A stretch of DNA of 64,000 bases. It comes from Actinoplanes sp. N902-109. Lineage in GTDB: Bacteria > Actinomycetota > Actinomycetes > Mycobacteriales > Micromonosporaceae. The translations under genes were made by a program, and so were the position numbers. Location: positions 7,317,501 to 7,381,500 of the forward strand of contig NC_021191.1 of the NCBI RefSeq assembly GCF_000389965.1, read 5' to 3'. Below, in pieces: positions 9,067-16,790 of the stretch (positions are counted from its first letter, which is position 1; every line of letters begins with the position of its first letter). The notes under the pieces were generated by a model. That model was not told the origin of the DNA, did not search any database, and saw only the letters and a program-made list of their open reading frames with translations.

Positions 9067-10218
9067 ATGCCGGCCTCTTATGGCTTTCTGAGCACTTATC
9101 CGCCGACGCAATGCGGTTTGGCGACATTCAATGCCGCGCTCGCCACGCACCTGGCCACCGGCGCCCCGGGCAGCGGGGTCGTCCGGGTGCTGCCGGCCGA
9201 CGCCACCGGTGGCGGGCTGGCGGTCGACCCGGCCGCCCCGCCGGTGGTGCACACCTGGCACTCCGGCACGGCCGGCGGCTGGAGCGCCGCGGCCACCGCG
9301 CTCAACCGGTTCGGCACGGCGATCGTCCAGCACGAGTACGGCATCTACCCGGGCACCAACGGCGACGAGGTGCTGCCGCTGCTGAACGCGCTCAAGGTCC
9401 CGACGATCGTCGTGCTGCACACCGTGCTGAGCGCCCCGTCGGTGTCGCAGCGCGCGGTGCTCGAACGCATCGTGGCCGCCGCGGATGCGGTGGTGACCAT
9501 GACCGACACCGCCCGCCGCCGGCTGACCGCCGGATACGCGGTCGACGCGCGGAAAGTCACGGTGATCCCGCACGGCGCGGGCAGCCACAGCAGCGCGCCC
9601 CGCGAGTCGCACGCCGAGCCGCATCTGCTGACCTGGGGGCTGCTCGGCCCGGGCAAGGGCGTCGAGTGGGCCCTGCAGGCGCTGGCCGGGCTGCGCGACC
9701 TGGACCCGCCGCCGGTCTACACCGTTGCCGGGCGCACCCACCCCAAGGTGCTGGAGCAGCACGGCGACGCCTACCGCCACTCGTTGCGGGCGCTCGCCGC
9801 CGACCTGGGCATCACCGCGCAGGTGCGCTGGGAGGACGTGTATCTGGACGAGGCCGCGCTGAGCCGGCTGATCCGGTCGGCGGACGTGGTGGTGCTGCCC
9901 TACGACTCGACCGAGCAGGTCACCTCGGGCGTGCTGATCGAGGCGGTCGGGGCCGGGGTGCCGGTGGTGGCCACCGAGTTCCCGCACGCGGTGGAGCTGC
10001 TCGCCGACGGCCCCGGCCTGCTCGTGCCGCATCAGGACCCGGAGGCCATGGCGGCGGCGATCCGCCACCTGCTGCAGTCGCCCGGCGTCGCCGACCACCT
10101 GGCCGGGCTCGCCGGTGGGCCGACGCTGCGCTGGCCGGCGGTGGCCGCGCGGTACCACAGCCTGGCCGCGCGGCTCACGGCCGGCCGCACGCCCGTCGTC
10201 TCGCCCGTCCCCGCATGA
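9067..10218 (+). CDS. Glycosyltransferase of the GT4/GT1 type
   Basis: 383 residues, GT-B fold. The start ATG has AAAGGG upstream. Recognisable pieces are the N-terminal STYPPTQCGLATF loop (typical of glycosyltransferases found next to GH130), VTVIPHGAG, the nucleotide-binding WGLLGPGKGVEW and the acceptor-side LPYDSTEQVTSGVLIEAV. The gene overlaps the next by ATGA, so it is part of a translationally coupled operon. It may add one sugar to the acceptor made by the preceding enzyme; the product is unknown. Confidence 0.85.
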   Translation: MPASYGFLSTYPPTQCGLATFNAALATHLATGAPGSGVVRVLPADATGGGLAVDPAAPPVVHTWHSGTAGGWSAAATALNRFGTAIVQHEYGIYPGTNGDEVLPLLNALKVPTIVVLHTVLSAPSVSQRAVLERIVAAADAVVTMTDTARRRLTAGYAVDARKVTVIPHGAGSHSSAPRESHAEPHLLTWGLLGPGKGVEWALQALAGLRDLDPPPVYTVAGRTHPKVLEQHGDAYRHSLRALAADLGITAQVRWEDVYLDEAALSRLIRSADVVVLPYDSTEQVTSGVLIEAVGAGVPVVATEFPHAVELLADGPGLLVPHQDPEAMAAAIRHLLQSPGVADHLAGLAGGPTLRWPAVAARYHSLAARLTAGRTPVVSPVPA

Positions 10219-11303
10219 GCGTCACGCTGCGGCTGGTGCCGCCGCTCCGGCACCTGCTGGACGCCCCGGAACCCAGCTGGGCGCACATCGCGCGGCTGTC
10301 GGACGACACCGGGCTGCTGGAACACGCCCGCAACGCCACCGTACGGCGCGAGCACGGTTACTGCGTCGACGACGTGGCGCGCGGCCTGCTGGTCGCGAGC
10401 CGCGAACCCCAGCCCACCGCGCTGGTCACCGGGCTGGCCGAGCGCTATCTGGCGTTCCTCACCCATGCGATGGCCGCCGACGGCCAGGTGCGCAACCGGA
10501 TGTCGTACGACCGGCGCTGGCAGGACGAGCCCGGCACCGGCGACTGGTGGGGCCGGGCGCTCTGGGGCCTGGGCACGGCCGCGGGCCGCAGCGCTGTGCC
10601 GTGGCTGCGCCGCGAGGCCTACGAGGCGTTCGTGATCGGCGCCCGGCAGCGCTCGCCGTGGTCACGGGCCATGGCCTTCGCCGGGCTGGGCGCGGCCGAG
10701 GTGCTGCGCGCGCACCCGTCCGACGCCGTCGCCGCCCAGCTGCTGGGGGACGCGGCCACCGTCGTGGGGCTGCCCGGCCGCGACCCGGCCTGGGTGTGGC
10801 CCGAGCCCCGGCTGACGTACGCGAACCCGGCCCTGCCCGAGGTGCTCATCCAGGCCGGCGACCTGCTCGGCGACGAACCGCTGCTCACCGACGGCCTGCG
10901 GATGCTGCAGTGGCTGTGCCGGGTGCAGGAGCACGACGGGCGCCTGTCCACCGTGCCGGTCGGCGGCTGGGCTCCCCCGCTGCCGCCCGCCCGGCACCGC
11001 TTCGACCAGCAGCCGATCGAGGCCGCCGCCACCGCGGACGCCTGCGCCACCGCGGCCGCGGTCACCGGCGACGAGGACTGGGAGCGCCCGCTGATCCAGG
11101 CGATCACGTGGTTCCTCGGCGACAACGACACCGGGACCGTCATGTACGACCCCCTGACCGGCGGATGTTTCGACGGATTGACCCCGGAAGGCCCTAATCT
11201 GAACCAAGGTGCCGAATCCACCCTCGCGCTGGTTTCCACGCTGCAGCACGCTCGCGTGCAGGCGGGGCGCAGCGCGACCCGACCGTCGAGGGGCCTGACG
11301 TGA
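10215..11303 (+). CDS. Probable helical-barrel carbohydrate protein of the GH130 cassette
   Basis: 362 residues, soluble. The start ATG overlaps the previous stop (ATGA). Repeated helical pairs with conserved aromatic and acidic residues (HGYCVDDVARGL, TGDWWGRALWGLG, PNLNQGAESTLA) resemble the (alpha/alpha)6 barrel of mannan-active or unsaturated-glycan enzymes. Database entries for such proteins are often labelled 'glycosyltransferase' because of position only. I call it a cassette partner of unknown catalytic activity. It overlaps the GH130 gene by GTGA. Confidence 0.7.
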   Translation: MSVTLRLVPPLRHLLDAPEPSWAHIARLSDDTGLLEHARNATVRREHGYCVDDVARGLLVASREPQPTALVTGLAERYLAFLTHAMAADGQVRNRMSYDRRWQDEPGTGDWWGRALWGLGTAAGRSAVPWLRREAYEAFVIGARQRSPWSRAMAFAGLGAAEVLRAHPSDAVAAQLLGDAATVVGLPGRDPAWVWPEPRLTYANPALPEVLIQAGDLLGDEPLLTDGLRMLQWLCRVQEHDGRLSTVPVGGWAPPLPPARHRFDQQPIEAAATADACATAAAVTGDEDWERPLIQAITWFLGDNDTGTVMYDPLTGGCFDGLTPEGPNLNQGAESTLALVSTLQHARVQAGRSATRPSRGLT

Positions 11304-12802
11304 CCGCGACCCTGGAACCACACCAAGCCCCGGCCGGCTCGCCGGTCCTGCGGCACGCGCTGACGATGCAGCCCGACGGGCGCCGCGTGGTGATCAAGCT
11401 GTTCGTGCCCGGCGAGGACGGGCAGCTCGTGCAGAACAGGGCGTCCAGCCTGATCGAGCGGATCCTGCAGCTCGACGAGGACGAGATCGGCCGGCTGCTC
11501 GACGAGGTGCTGACCCGGTTCGCCGGTCGCCACCACGACCTGCTCGGCACCTTCGGCCACCACTTCGACCTGGTGCACCACCGGGTGCCGGCCGACGTCG
11601 AGCTGTCGCCGAACGCCCGCATGCTGATCGGGGCCTACTTCAGCCACGAGTTCGCCATCGAGGCCGCGGCGCTGTGCAACCCGTCGATGGTGCCGCACCC
11701 GGACCAGACCGGGCTGGAGCCGGGCCGGCTGCGGGTGGCGATCAGCCTGCGCCAGATCGGGGAGGGGCACATCTCCTCGATCGGGTTCTGCTCGGCGGTG
11801 CTGGGCCCGGGCGACCACATCCAGCTCGAGGACCGCGACGGCCCGCTGATGGTCGGCGAGCGCACCGGCGCCCGGCATCAGCGTGACCTGCTCGCCGCGG
11901 GCCTGGCCGAGCTGGAGGTGGACAACGAGCTGTCGGCCACCGTGCTGGCCGCACTGCCGGAGAGCTATTCCGAGGAGGAGTTCGAGGACGTCCTCGGGCA
12001 CCTCCCGGGCGAACTGCTGGCCCGGCCCACCACCGGCGACACACTGGCCGTGCTGCGCGAGATCACCGCGACCGACTACGCGGTGGCCTTCCCGGTCACC
12101 GTGCCGCTGCACCAGCGGGTGCTCTGGCCGGCCACCCCGGCCGAGAGCAACGGCATGGAGGACGCGCGGTTCGTGCAGGTGACCGAGCCGGACGGGCGGG
12201 TCTCGTACTCGGCGACCTACACGGCGTACGACGGCCGGCAGATCGGCGGGCGCATGCTGCAGACCCGCGACCTGCGGCACTTCGAGGTCACCGCGCTGCG
12301 CGGCCCGGCGGCCCGCAACAAGGGCATGGCGCTGTTCCCGCGCCCGGTGCAAGGCCGCCATCTCGCGCTGTGCCGCTCCGACGGCGAGACGCTGGGGCTC
12401 AGCGAGCGCGACGGGTCCAACCGCTGGCAGGCGGCGGTGCCGCTGCTGATGCCGCACCGCGGCTGGGATCTCATCCAGGTCGGCAACTGCGGCTCCCCGG
12501 TGGAGACCGACGCGGGCTGGCTGGTGCTGACCCACGGCGTGGGCCCGATGCGCCGGTACGCCATCGGGGCGATGCTGCTCGACCTCGACAACCCCGAGCG
12601 GGTGATCGCGGACCTGCCGCACGGGCTGCTGGAACCGGACGAGATCGAGCGCGAGGGCTACGTGCCCAACGTCGTGTACTCGTGCGGCGGGTTGCTGCAC
12701 GACGGGCGGTTCTGGCTCCCGTACGGGGCGAGCGACGTACGCATCGGTTTTGCCAGCATCGCGATGGACCGGCTGCTGGGTGCCATGGCGCCGGTGGCCT
12801 GA
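11300..12802 (+). CDS. GH130-family glycoside phosphorylase or hydrolase
   Basis: 500 residues with a GTG start coupled to the previous stop. A five-bladed beta-propeller enzyme of family GH130 is indicated by SNGMEDARF, ARNKGMALFPR, VGNCGSPVET and THGVGPMRRY. The family contains beta-1,4 and beta-1,2 mannoside phosphorylases and a few hydrolases. A roughly 180-residue N-terminal extension before the propeller marks the long subtype found with two glycosyltransferases. The cassette could build and recycle a mannose-containing oligosaccharide or osmolyte; that is inference. Confidence 0.88.
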   Translation: MTATLEPHQAPAGSPVLRHALTMQPDGRRVVIKLFVPGEDGQLVQNRASSLIERILQLDEDEIGRLLDEVLTRFAGRHHDLLGTFGHHFDLVHHRVPADVELSPNARMLIGAYFSHEFAIEAAALCNPSMVPHPDQTGLEPGRLRVAISLRQIGEGHISSIGFCSAVLGPGDHIQLEDRDGPLMVGERTGARHQRDLLAAGLAELEVDNELSATVLAALPESYSEEEFEDVLGHLPGELLARPTTGDTLAVLREITATDYAVAFPVTVPLHQRVLWPATPAESNGMEDARFVQVTEPDGRVSYSATYTAYDGRQIGGRMLQTRDLRHFEVTALRGPAARNKGMALFPRPVQGRHLALCRSDGETLGLSERDGSNRWQAAVPLLMPHRGWDLIQVGNCGSPVETDAGWLVLTHGVGPMRRYAIGAMLLDLDNPERVIADLPHGLLEPDEIEREGYVPNVVYSCGGLLHDGRFWLPYGASDVRIGFASIAMDRLLGAMAPVA

Positions 12803-12812
12803 CGCCCCGGCC

Positions 12813-13643
12813 TCACACCGTGCCGGCGGCCACCCAGATGGTGAGCACGGCGAGGAAGTCGCCCCGCGTCCCGGCCGCGTCGACCTGCTCCAGCCAGTCG
12901 GCGCGCAGCTGCTCGGGCACCGGCCAGGAGTGTGCCGGGACCGCGGGGTTGACCATCGGCAGCACCACGGCCGCCGACGCCGGGTCAGGGAAGCAGCAGG
13001 TCACCGGGACCGCCGAGACCTCGCTCAGCCCGTGGTCCACCAATCGCCGGCGCAGGGTGCGGCCGATGTCCGCGTGCTGCGGCGTGAGGCTGCCGTGGGC
13101 GTGCCGGACCACCGCACCCGCCAGCGCCGCGTCCACGCCGTCGAAGGCCAGCGACGACCAGTCGGTGTCCAGCAGGCAGACCTGGCCGCCGGGGCGGGTC
13201 ACCCGGACCAGCTCGGCGATCGCACGGTTGGCGTCCCGCACGTGCTGCAGCACCCGCTCGCACCACACCCCGTCGAAGCTGTTGTCGTCGAGCTGCAGCG
13301 CGCAGACGTCACCGTTGACATAGCGGACGTCACCGCCGTCGTGACGCGCGCGCGCCGCGGCCAGCGTCGCGGTGGACCGGTCCAGGGCGACCACCTCACC
13401 ACCCGGTGCGACCGCGGCGGCCAGCTCACGCGACACGTCGCCCGCACCGCACCCGGCGTCGAGCAGCTGCTGCCCCGGCGCCGGTCGCAGCGCCTCCCAC
13501 CCGGCGTGCCGCACCCGGCGGATTTCCGGGTGCTCCGCCATCGCATCCAGCGCCGCCACGAGCATGGCAAACATGTCCGGCGGCATCTCGTCCAGATCCG
13601 CAAACGGGGGACGTTCCAGCTGTGCGGGCTCCATGGCGCCCAT
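12813..13643 (-). CDS. SAM-dependent methyltransferase
   Basis: Class I methyltransferase of about 276 residues. SAM motif I is LLDAGCGAGDVSREL; motif II is VVALDRS; VNGDVCALQLDDNSFDGV and VTRPGGQV are motifs III-IV. It belongs to the broad UbiE/biotin-synthesis-like group, so the substrate cannot be named. The start is placed at ATG 13643 (MGAMEPAQ); ATG 13634 is also possible and the open frame further upstream lacks coding character. It converges on the GH130 gene with a 10-bp gap. Confidence 0.82.
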   Translation of the reverse strand: MGAMEPAQLERPPFADLDEMPPDMFAMLVAALDAMAEHPEIRRVRHAGWEALRPAPGQQLLDAGCGAGDVSRELAAAVAPGGEVVALDRSTATLAAARARHDGGDVRYVNGDVCALQLDDNSFDGVWCERVLQHVRDANRAIAELVRVTRPGGQVCLLDTDWSSLAFDGVDAALAGAVVRHAHGSLTPQHADIGRTLRRRLVDHGLSEVSAVPVTCCFPDPASAAVVLPMVNPAVPAHSWPVPEQLRADWLEQVDAAGTRGDFLAVLTIWVAAGTV

Positions 13644-13732
13644 AGTGGTCGGCACCGTGACACAACGCAGGCAGCCGTCAACCTTCCGACAGGGAATCCC
13701 TACGTAACGTATCGATCTTCTCCCCGCACATT

Positions 13733-13767
13733 CCGTCATGGCCTGACGGGGCCGCTGTTTGTAAGAT
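13733..13767 (+). promoter_or_regulatory. Candidate operator and leaderless promoter
   Basis: CCGTCA-N5-TGACGG (13733-13749) is a perfect inverted repeat that covers the expected -35 position. TAAGAT at 13762-13767 is a good -10 hexamer and lies seven bases before the ATG at 13775, so the oxidoreductase mRNA may be leaderless and repressed by a dimeric protein. Confidence 0.4.
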
Positions 13768-13774
13768 CCGAAAC

Positions 13775-14800
13775 ATGACGGCAACAAGAATCGGTCTGGT
13801 CGGCTTCGGCTCGGGCGGGCGCATCTTCCACGCACCCCTGCTCGCGGCGGCCGAGGACGTGGAGTTCACCGGCGTGGTCACGCGCTCCGCCGAGCGGCGC
13901 GCGGAGCTCGCCAAGGCGCACCCGGACGTACCCGCCTACGACACGATCGCCGGCCTGGCCGCGGCCGGCGTGGACGCCGTCACCATCTCAACACCCGCGG
14001 CGACCCACGCGGCCCTGGCCCGCGAGGCCCTCGCGCTGGGCCTGCCGGTCGTGGTCGACAAGCCGTTCGCCCTCGACGCGGAGGCCGCCCGCGAGCTGGC
14101 GACCCTGGCCAAGGAGGCCGGGGTGCTGCTCACCGTCTACCAGAACCGCCGCTACGACTCCGACCTGCGCACCCTGCAGCGGCTCATCGGGGACGGGGCG
14201 CTGGGCGAGGTGCGCCGCTTCGAGTCGCGCTTCGAGCGCTGGGACCCGGACCGCCAGCCCCCCGCGGCCGGCGGCGGCACCCTGCTGGACTTCGGCGCCC
14301 ACCTCGTCGACCAGGCCCACCTGCTGTTCGGACCGACCTCCCGGGTGTACGCCGAGCTGCGCAGCGACGCCGGCAGCGACCTCGACAGCGACGTCTTCGT
14401 GGCACTCCACCACACCAGCGGCGTCGAGTCGCACCTGTGGGGCAGCTGGCGGCAGGCCGCCCCCGGCCCGCGGTTGCGGGTCACCGGCAGCACCGGCACC
14501 TACATCGTCGACGGGCTCGACAGCCAGGAGGCCGCGCTCAAGGCGGGCCGCTCCCCCGCCGCGCTCGGCGAGCGCTGGGGCGTCGAGCCGGAGCATGCCT
14601 GGGGCCGGCTCTACCGTGGCGCCACCGGTGCCCCGGTGCGCAGCGAGCGCGGGCGGTGGGACCTGTTCTACCCGGCGTTCGCGGCGGCGGTGCGCGGCGA
14701 GGGTCCGGTGCCGGTCGACCCGTGGGACGCCGTACGGAACATGGACGTCCTCGACGCGGCTCGGATGAGCGCTGCCACCGGGGAGACCGTCAGCCTCTGA
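13775..14800 (+). CDS. Gfo/Idh/MocA-family oxidoreductase
   Basis: 341 residues. The N-terminal Rossmann fold has GLVGFGSGGRIFHAPLL; VVDKPFALD carries the conserved EKP-type lysine (here DKP), and GTLLDFGAHLVDQ the conserved His/Asp of the substrate domain. These enzymes oxidise or reduce sugars and inositols with NAD(P). The DKP variant is common in this branch. No ribosome site is visible, and a -10 element close to the ATG suggests leaderless translation. Substrate unknown. Confidence 0.9.
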   Translation: MTATRIGLVGFGSGGRIFHAPLLAAAEDVEFTGVVTRSAERRAELAKAHPDVPAYDTIAGLAAAGVDAVTISTPAATHAALAREALALGLPVVVDKPFALDAEAARELATLAKEAGVLLTVYQNRRYDSDLRTLQRLIGDGALGEVRRFESRFERWDPDRQPPAAGGGTLLDFGAHLVDQAHLLFGPTSRVYAELRSDAGSDLDSDVFVALHHTSGVESHLWGSWRQAAPGPRLRVTGSTGTYIVDGLDSQEAALKAGRSPAALGERWGVEPEHAWGRLYRGATGAPVRSERGRWDLFYPAFAAAVRGEGPVPVDPWDAVRNMDVLDAARMSAATGETVSL

Positions 14801-14820
14801 GCGACTTCCGGCCCGGCGGT

Positions 14821-15145
14821 CAGCGCAGCAACGCCCGCGCCGGGTCTTTTGGCGCGTCATCGGGCGGATCTGCCGACGCCCAGCGCAGCAGCGTCCGCGC
14901 CGGGGCTTTGGCGCGTCCTCGGCGGACCTGCCGACGCCCGACGCCGCAACGCCCGCGCTTGGCTTTGGCGCGTCCCCGGCGGATCTGCCGACGCTCAGCT
15001 CCGCAGCGCCCGCGCCGGGGCTTTGGCGTGTCCTCGGGCGGATCTGCCGACGCCCAGCACAGCAGCGTCCGCGCCGGGGCTTGGCGCGTCCTCGGCGGAC
15101 CTGCCGACGCTCAGCTCCGCAACGCCCGCGCCGGGGCTTTGGCGG
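14821..15145. repeat. Tandem array of about 58-bp units with internal hairpins
   Basis: Five units (14821-14880, 14881-14938, 14939-14995, 14996-15054, 15055-15111) and part of a sixth lie between convergent genes. Each has the core CGCGCC-GGGGCTTT-GGCGCG, a perfect 6-bp stem, and most also CGGC-N6-GCCG. Units differ by a few substitutions and small indels. Open frames through the array are a product of base composition. It may act in termination for both flanking genes. Confidence 0.85.
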
Positions 15146-15159
15146 GGGCCGGTCGGTGA

Positions 15160-15984
15160 TCAGCGCTCCAGCGTCTGCGCCAAGGTCTTGGCGGGGCGGC
15201 CGGTCAGCTGTTCGACCGCCGGGTCGACGGTGGACAGCACGCCCGCGGCGATGGCCGTGTAGGTGCTCACCCATGCGTCGACCTGCCAGCCGGGTGCGCC
15301 GTAGCCGGCCCGCGAGGCGTAGGCCTCGGCCACGGTCTCGTCCTGGAAACGGGTTTCCCGACCGGTCACCCGGGTCACCACCGCGGCCATCCCGGCCAGG
15401 GTCAGTGCCTCCGGCCCGGTCAGGTCATAGGTACGCCCGGCGTGCGCACCCGGCTCCCGCAGCACCGCGACCGCCGAGTCGGCGACGTCGTCCTGGGCCA
15501 CCACGGCGGCGCGCCCGGTACCGGCCGGACCGCGGATCACCCCGTCGTCCCCGGCCAGCAACGGGATGAAGTCGGCGTACAGGTTGTCGCGCAGGAACGT
15601 GTGCGGGATACCGCTCTCCCGGATGTACTGCTCCGTTTCCCAGTGATCCCGGGCCAGGGTGAAAACGGCATCCGGCGCGGCTCCGACGAACGAGGTGTAG
15701 ACGAGGTGCTCGACGCCCGCGGCCACGGCGGCGTCGACGAAGGCCCGGTGCCGCTGCACCCGGTCGGGCGTCTCGGCGGCGGAGATCATCAGCACGGCGG
15801 ATGCCCCGGTAAGCGCTCTCCGAACCGCGGCCCGGTCCCCGTACTCGGCCACGGCAACCTCGGCACCCGCGATGCGTGGCGCCCGCGCGGCGTCCCGGAC
15901 CAGCAACCGCTGCGGCATCCCCAGCCGGGCCGCGACCCGGCCACCCACCCGGCCGGACGCACCGCTCACCACCGTCAGACTCAT
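15160..15984 (-). CDS. NmrA-like NAD(P)-binding protein
   Basis: Atypical short-chain dehydrogenase of 274 residues. The N-terminal glycine motif VVSGASGRVGGRVA is intact, followed by HLVYTSFVGAAPDA and an HTFLRDNLYADF strand typical of NmrA/quinone reductase 2-like proteins. The start ATG is chosen over an upstream TTG because GAGGGG lies seven bases before it. Such proteins act as NAD(P)H-dependent reductases or redox sensors. Its neighbours do not suggest a pathway. Confidence 0.85.
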   Translation of the reverse strand: MSLTVVSGASGRVGGRVAARLGMPQRLLVRDAARAPRIAGAEVAVAEYGDRAAVRRALTGASAVLMISAAETPDRVQRHRAFVDAAVAAGVEHLVYTSFVGAAPDAVFTLARDHWETEQYIRESGIPHTFLRDNLYADFIPLLAGDDGVIRGPAGTGRAAVVAQDDVADSAVAVLREPGAHAGRTYDLTGPEALTLAGMAAVVTRVTGRETRFQDETVAEAYASRAGYGAPGWQVDAWVSTYTAIAAGVLSTVDPAVEQLTGRPAKTLAQTLER

Positions 15985-16090
15985 GATCAAACCCCTCTCA
16001 TTGCATTGATGTCTGTCAGTTCGACTGCGCAGCGGCGGTGACCATTTCGTCCCTACACTGTGGACTCCGCTGCCTCAGGAAGGATTGGCG

Positions 16091-16408
16091 ATGATCCGCA
16101 AGATGGTCGCAACCGGCGGGCTGGCCCTCGCGCTGGCCGCCGGTACGGTGCTGCCCGCAACCGCCGCGCAGGCCGCCCCCGGGCCCGGCGACGGCATGCT
16201 CTACCTCTGGGAGTGCGTCAACCAGGGCGGCGGCGGAGCGCTCAACTGGCCCGGCACCGGAACGAGTCCGACCGGCATGTGGTGCACGGTGCCCACCCCC
16301 GCGGGCGACCGGCTGCCCATCGAGCTGGACCCACAGTACGGCTACTGCCTGCCCGGCACGATCCTCTGGTACTACGGCATGATCGTCCTCACGGCCGGCT
16401 GCATCTGA
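16091..16408 (+). CDS. Small secreted four-cysteine protein
   Basis: 105 residues. A Sec signal peptide (MIRKMVATGGLALALAAG... ending ATAAQA before APGPG) leaves a mature form of about 75 residues. The mature part has four cysteines (WECVNQ, MWCTVP, GYCLPG, TAGCI), enough for two disulfides, and a high Trp/Tyr/Gly content. The start is set by GGAAGG seven bases upstream. I do not recognise the family; a secreted inhibitor, signalling or surface peptide are all possible. Confidence 0.7.
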   Translation: MIRKMVATGGLALALAAGTVLPATAAQAAPGPGDGMLYLWECVNQGGGGALNWPGTGTSPTGMWCTVPTPAGDRLPIELDPQYGYCLPGTILWYYGMIVLTAGCI

Positions 16409-16556
16409 CCCCGGCCGGGCGCGCAGCGGAGCTGGCCCTCGGGAAGGTGGCCGCGCCGGGCGCTCAGCGGCCCGGGGCTCGAAGCCGGGGCGCGACCGGA
16501 TAGTCCACCGATCCGGGCCCTCGGAGCGGAGGCGCAGCCCGACTCCCAACAGGACT

Positions 16557-16790
16557 AGACCCTCAAACCCGACGCGCGGGGTAAAGCCGAATGGGCACGT
16601 GGGCGGGCGGCGGATGCTCAACGGGCCAGACCCTCAAGGCCGGCGCGCGGCGCAAAGCCGAACGGCCACGGGGGCGGGCGGCGGATGCTCAACGGGGCCA
16701 GGCCCTCGGGATGCGGACGCGGCTGGACGCTCAACGGGACCTGACCCCCGGGGCCGAGGCGTGGCTGGATGCTCAACGGGGCCGGACCTC
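16557..16790. repeat. 71-bp direct repeat followed by decayed shorter copies
   Basis: Two copies with a period of 71 bp start at 16557 and 16628 and share AGACCCTCAA, AAAGCCGAA and GGCGGATGCTCAACGGG. Two shorter versions ending in GGCTGGAYGCTCAACGGG follow at about 16700-16742 and 16742-16783. The 3' end reaches into the stop region of the minus-strand amidohydrolase gene. The 16409-16772 interval holds no gene I can support. Confidence 0.7.

Noticed and set aside
9111..10214. Continuous frame leading into the helical-barrel gene
   Set aside because: It is the shadow of the second glycosyltransferase; the ATG at 10215 overlaps its stop as expected for an operon.
14849..15262. Open frames through the 58-bp array
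   Set aside because: They translate the repeats only and end in the neighbouring gene; hairpin conservation fits a non-coding role better.
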